Virus record (IMG/VR): IMGVR_UViG_3300021197_000168
Span: 1-22,202 of that record
Reading direction: 5' to 3' (one strand)
DNA length: 22,202 bases
DNA from: a virus
Part shown: piece by piece, positions 19,451 through 22,202 of the stretch
How positions within the stretch are numbered: the stretch's first letter is position 1
Layout of the letters: every line of letters starts with the position of its first letter
Position numbers and translations under genes: made by a program
Notes under the pieces: model-generated
What the model was told of the DNA's origin: nothing
Databases searched by the model: none
The model's input: only the letters and a program-made list of their open reading frames with translations

Positions 19451-22072
19451 ATGGGTAATACATACACGAGACAATCTAGTTTTACAGACGGTGATGTTAT
19501 TACTGCTGATCTGTTTAACAATGAATACGATCAACTCTTAGCTGCGTTTGCAGCAAGCACAGGACACACTCACGATGGTACTGCTGCAGAGGGTGGTCCT
19601 ATTACTAAACTGCTAGGAACTAACATTACTATTGGTGACGCTACATCAGGTACTGATATTACAGTTACCTTTGACGGTGAAACTAATGACGGTGTTTTTA
19701 AATGGATGGAGGACGAAGACTACTTTGAGTTTTCTGACGATATTCTTATTGCCTCTACAGAAAAACTACAGTTTCGTGACACAGCTATTTACATTAACTC
19801 TAGTGCTGATGGTCAGCTTGATCTTGTTGCAGATACAGAAATACAGATTGCTGCTACTACTGTTGATATAAATGGTAACGTAGATGTGTCAGGAACACTT
19901 ACTGTTGCAGGTGCTGTAGACTTTGGTGATGCTGCTTTATCAAATGTGGGTGCAGTCCAACTGGATAGTATTGCAGGTGATGCTGACTCTAACACAAGCA
20001 TAGCTTTCAGTGGCTCTGACGTAATTACAATTACTGCAGGTGGTGAGACACAGGTTACGTTTAACAACGGATCAATACTACCTACAACAGATGACGATGT
20101 AGATTTAGGTTCTAGTTCTTTTGAGTTTAAAGATGGTTACTTTGACGGCACACTTTACGCAGATGCAATAAACTTTAACGGTACAGCTATAAGTGCAACT
20201 GCTGCTGAACTTAACATTATGGATGGTGTTACTGCTACCACTGCAGAGTTAAATACTTTGGATGGTGTTACAGCAGTTGTAGGAGAACTTAACGCTCTTG
20301 ATCTAGGATCTACAGCAATAGGTACAGCTATTAACTCTAAAGCAGTTATACTAGATGCTGACAAAGATTATACTGGTATAAGAAACCTTACACTTACAGG
20401 TGATCTCACTATTGGTGGTGATGATCTTACTATGGGTACTAATACTTCAGGACATCTTCTTATTGCAGACGGTACAAACTTTAATCCTACTGGTGTGGGT
20501 GACTTATCTGAGATTAGCACAGTTGCTAACGATGACGTGTTTCTTGCTGTGGATACATCTGGTGGTGGTCTTAAAAAGATTACTCGTAGTACTATAGTTT
20601 CTGGTCTTGCTGTTGGTGGTGTTGCTTTATCTAACATAGTAGAGGATACTAGTCCACAGCTAGGTGGTGACCTTGATATGAACGGTCAGGACATTGTTAC
20701 TACATCAAATGCAGACCTTGAGTTAGCTCCAAACGGAACAGGTCATGTAACTGTACGTGGTAATACTAACGCAGGTGCAATACAGTTTAACTGCGAAAGT
20801 AATAGTCATGGACAAATAGTACAATCTCAACCACACTCTGCTAGTGTTACAAACACTATGTTGTTACCTGCAGGTTCTAGTTCAACCCTAGTATCTAAGG
20901 TATCAACAGATACACTAACAAACAAAACATTTGGTGACAATGTAAGTTTTGGTGACAACAACATCACTAACGTTGGTGACATTGCTCTAGACTCTATTAG
21001 TGCTGATGCTACAGATATTAACGTAGCTGTTACTGATAACTCAGCTACTGCACTTACAATTAAACAAGGGTCAGATGCTTATCTTATAATTGACACAGCT
21101 AACAGCAGTGAGTCTGTATCTATTGGTACAGGTATCTCTGGTACAGCTATTACATTAGGTCATAGTACGTCAGAGGTTACAGTAGCAGACAACCTTACAG
21201 TTACAGGTGACTTAACTGTATCGGGTACAACTACAACGGTAAACTCTACTACTGTAAATCTTAACGATCACAACATTGTTCTTGACAGTGGTAACAGCAC
21301 ATCTGCTGTAGTTAATGGTGCAGGTATTACAATAGAGGGTGGTAGTGGTGATGATGCTACATTTACGTACAATACTTCAGGTCCAACATTTGAGTTAAAA
21401 CTAGGCTCTAGCCACGAAGATTTACAAGTAGACAAACTTACTGCAAACGGTGGTCTAGTTGCAGATAATATTACTATTGACGGAACAGAGATTGATCTTA
21501 GCTCTGGAGACTTGACAGTAGATGTAGCAGGAGATATTATCTTAGATGCAGATGGCGGTGACTTTAAGTTTCAAGACGATGGTACAGAGATACTTAGAAT
21601 TACTAACTCATCTAGTGACGTAATTATTAGACCTGTTGTAGATGCTAAAGATCTTATCTTTCAACAAAGAGATGGTACAGAGGTAGCTAGGATAGAAGAC
21701 AATGGTACGTTTAACGTTGTCACAAGTAAACTAGCTATAAACGGAACTGCCATAACTTCAACAGCGGCAGAGTTAAATATACTTGACGGTGTAACATCTA
21801 CTACTGCTGAATTAAACATACTTGACGGTGTGACTTCTACAGCAGCAGAACTAAACATACTCGATGGTGTTACAGCAACAGCGTCAGAACTAAACTTACT
21901 AGATGGTGATACTTCTGTTGGTGGTTCAATAACATTAGCAGATGCTGATGGTTTTGTAGTTAATGATGGTGGAACAATGAAAACCATTCCTGCAACAGAT
22001 GTAAAAACTTACGCTGCAGGTAGTGCTGCCACTAAAGGATTTGCTATCGCTATGGCAATTGTATTCGGGTAA
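19451..22072 (+). CDS. Tail fiber / receptor-binding protein with AELNILDGVT repeats
   Basis: An 873-aa, very Thr/Asp/Gly/Ser-rich protein starting right after the previous stop, with TAGGAG 11 bases upstream. The N terminus (FTDGDVITADLFNNEYDQLL, then GHTHDGTAAEGGPI) is the known virion-attachment type of phage fibers, with the GHxHDG motif. The shaft has repeated strand patterns (DVSGTLTVAGAVDFGDAALS; NLTVTGDLTVSGTTTTVNST) and two clusters of a 13-residue AELNILDGVTxTx repeat, at residues about 250-284 and 771-820. The C terminus (TIPATDVKTYAAGSAATKGF, ending AMAIVFG) is hydrophobic and has no intramolecular chaperone. It should form a long trimeric fiber that binds the host surface. Specificity cannot be read from the sequence. 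Confidence 0.85.
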   Translation: MGNTYTRQSSFTDGDVITADLFNNEYDQLLAAFAASTGHTHDGTAAEGGPITKLLGTNITIGDATSGTDITVTFDGETNDGVFKWMEDEDYFEFSDDILIASTEKLQFRDTAIYINSSADGQLDLVADTEIQIAATTVDINGNVDVSGTLTVAGAVDFGDAALSNVGAVQLDSIAGDADSNTSIAFSGSDVITITAGGETQVTFNNGSILPTTDDDVDLGSSSFEFKDGYFDGTLYADAINFNGTAISATAAELNIMDGVTATTAELNTLDGVTAVVGELNALDLGSTAIGTAINSKAVILDADKDYTGIRNLTLTGDLTIGGDDLTMGTNTSGHLLIADGTNFNPTGVGDLSEISTVANDDVFLAVDTSGGGLKKITRSTIVSGLAVGGVALSNIVEDTSPQLGGDLDMNGQDIVTTSNADLELAPNGTGHVTVRGNTNAGAIQFNCESNSHGQIVQSQPHSASVTNTMLLPAGSSSTLVSKVSTDTLTNKTFGDNVSFGDNNITNVGDIALDSISADATDINVAVTDNSATALTIKQGSDAYLIIDTANSSESVSIGTGISGTAITLGHSTSEVTVADNLTVTGDLTVSGTTTTVNSTTVNLNDHNIVLDSGNSTSAVVNGAGITIEGGSGDDATFTYNTSGPTFELKLGSSHEDLQVDKLTANGGLVADNITIDGTEIDLSSGDLTVDVAGDIILDADGGDFKFQDDGTEILRITNSSSDVIIRPVVDAKDLIFQQRDGTEVARIEDNGTFNVVTSKLAINGTAITSTAAELNILDGVTSTTAELNILDGVTSTAAELNILDGVTATASELNLLDGDTSVGGSITLADADGFVVNDGGTMKTIPATDVKTYAAGSAATKGFAIAMAIVFG
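20198..20302 (+). repeat. AELN-LDGVT repeat cluster 1 in the fiber gene
   Basis: Three diverged copies: AAELNIMDGVTAT, TAELNTLDGVTAV and VGELNALDLG, period 39 bases (13 aa). The third copy is degenerate. Confidence 0.85.
21761..21905 (+). repeat. AELNILDGVT repeat cluster 2 in the fiber gene
   Basis: Four tandem copies with a strict 13-aa (39-base) period: three AELNILDGVT units and one SELNLLDGD. Copies are nearly identical in protein but differ at third codon positions, which suggests selection on the protein rather than fresh duplication. Confidence 0.9.
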
Positions 22073-22087
22073 AAAAGGAAAAGGTAA

Positions 22088-22202
22088 ATGACCGTAATAA
22101 ATCTAATTAATGTAACAAGTATTACACCTACGACAGTAGCAGGTGCAGTAACAACAAGTAGGGCATCTATTATTGATGTCGCTGCAGATAAAGTTGCTAA
22201 AG
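22088..22202 (+). CDS. Start of a further tail-region gene, cut by window edge
   Basis: An ATG at 22088, with AAAAAGGAAAAGG upstream, opens a frame without a stop to the window end (38 full codons). It begins MTVINLINVTSITPTTVAGA, Thr/Val/Ile-rich and beta-like. I recall similar short proteins directly after fibers in marine phages, so a fiber-associated virion protein is likely. Nothing can be said about its length or C terminus. Confidence 0.6.
   Translation, partial: MTVINLINVTSITPTTVAGAVTTSRASIIDVAADKVAK

Noticed and set aside
19813-20637. - strand and + strand frames of 65-89 aa within the fiber gene (also 21661-21987)
   Set aside because: Repeat-driven shadows of the Thr/Asp/Gly-rich fiber codons.
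1-22202. Prophage signs, host metabolic genes or defence systems
   Set aside because: No integrase, attachment repeat, metabolic enzyme, toxin-antitoxin pair or CRISPR array could be supported anywhere in the window.

Overview
This window reads as about 22 kb of the late (lysis, packaging and virion) half of a double-stranded DNA tailed phage (Caudoviricetes). Every supported gene is on the + strand. Genes are tightly packed, with ATGA, TAATG and TTGA overlaps. The base composition is AT-rich. Many proteins resemble those of uncultured marine phages that infect alphaproteobacteria (SAR11, SAR116 or roseobacter-type hosts); that host range is inferred from protein style, not shown. A large P22-size portal, two tubular-type tail genes, one long repeat fiber, and no tape measure, sheath or major tail tube gene point to a short-tailed (podovirus-like) particle. 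No integrase, replication gene, tRNA, CRISPR array or insertion sequence was seen.

Layout. (1) 1-728, lysis: the 3' part of an M15 peptidase endolysin, then a small lipoprotein with a C-terminal membrane segment, the topology of a one-gene (unimolecular) spanin. (2) 729-3923, accessory block of small genes: basic proteins, an exported beta-barrel-like protein, two tiny Cys-containing peptides (one only 31 aa), a basic protein family split over two translationally coupled ORFs, a conserved unknown protein, and two Lys/Gly-rich proteins carrying a repeated KKKGMxxGG motif. (3) 3924-5742: two beta-rich probable virion proteins behind a structured leader, a small unknown, and a C-terminally anchored membrane protein with a strong Shine-Dalgarno but no standard start codon. 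(4) 5742-10293, packaging: small terminase, an HTH protein, large terminase, portal and a short conserved helper ORF. (5) 10271-13888: a 1205-aa multidomain protein, probably ejected with the genome, with a Cys/His/Asn peptidoglycan-hydrolase-like domain near the N terminus. (6) 13889-16772: scaffold, major capsid protein and capsid-associated protein, with hairpins, a sigma70-like promoter and a terminator-like hairpin. (7) 16773-22202: two tail-tube/adaptor proteins sharing an inserted beta module, a repeat-rich tail fiber, and the start of a further tail gene cut by the window edge.

Together these genes build the procapsid (scaffold, capsid, portal), fill it (terminase), decorate it, attach the tail and fiber, and lyse the host. 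The most interesting observations are: a short basic GG[LM] plus lysine motif at the ends of several unrelated proteins; the phage-encoded beta-barrel-like protein next to tiny Cys peptides; the split, coupled basic gene pair; the start-codon anomaly at 5284-5287; the HTH/terminase overlap in different frames; and the promoter with a bulged 12-bp hairpin leader before the capsid gene.
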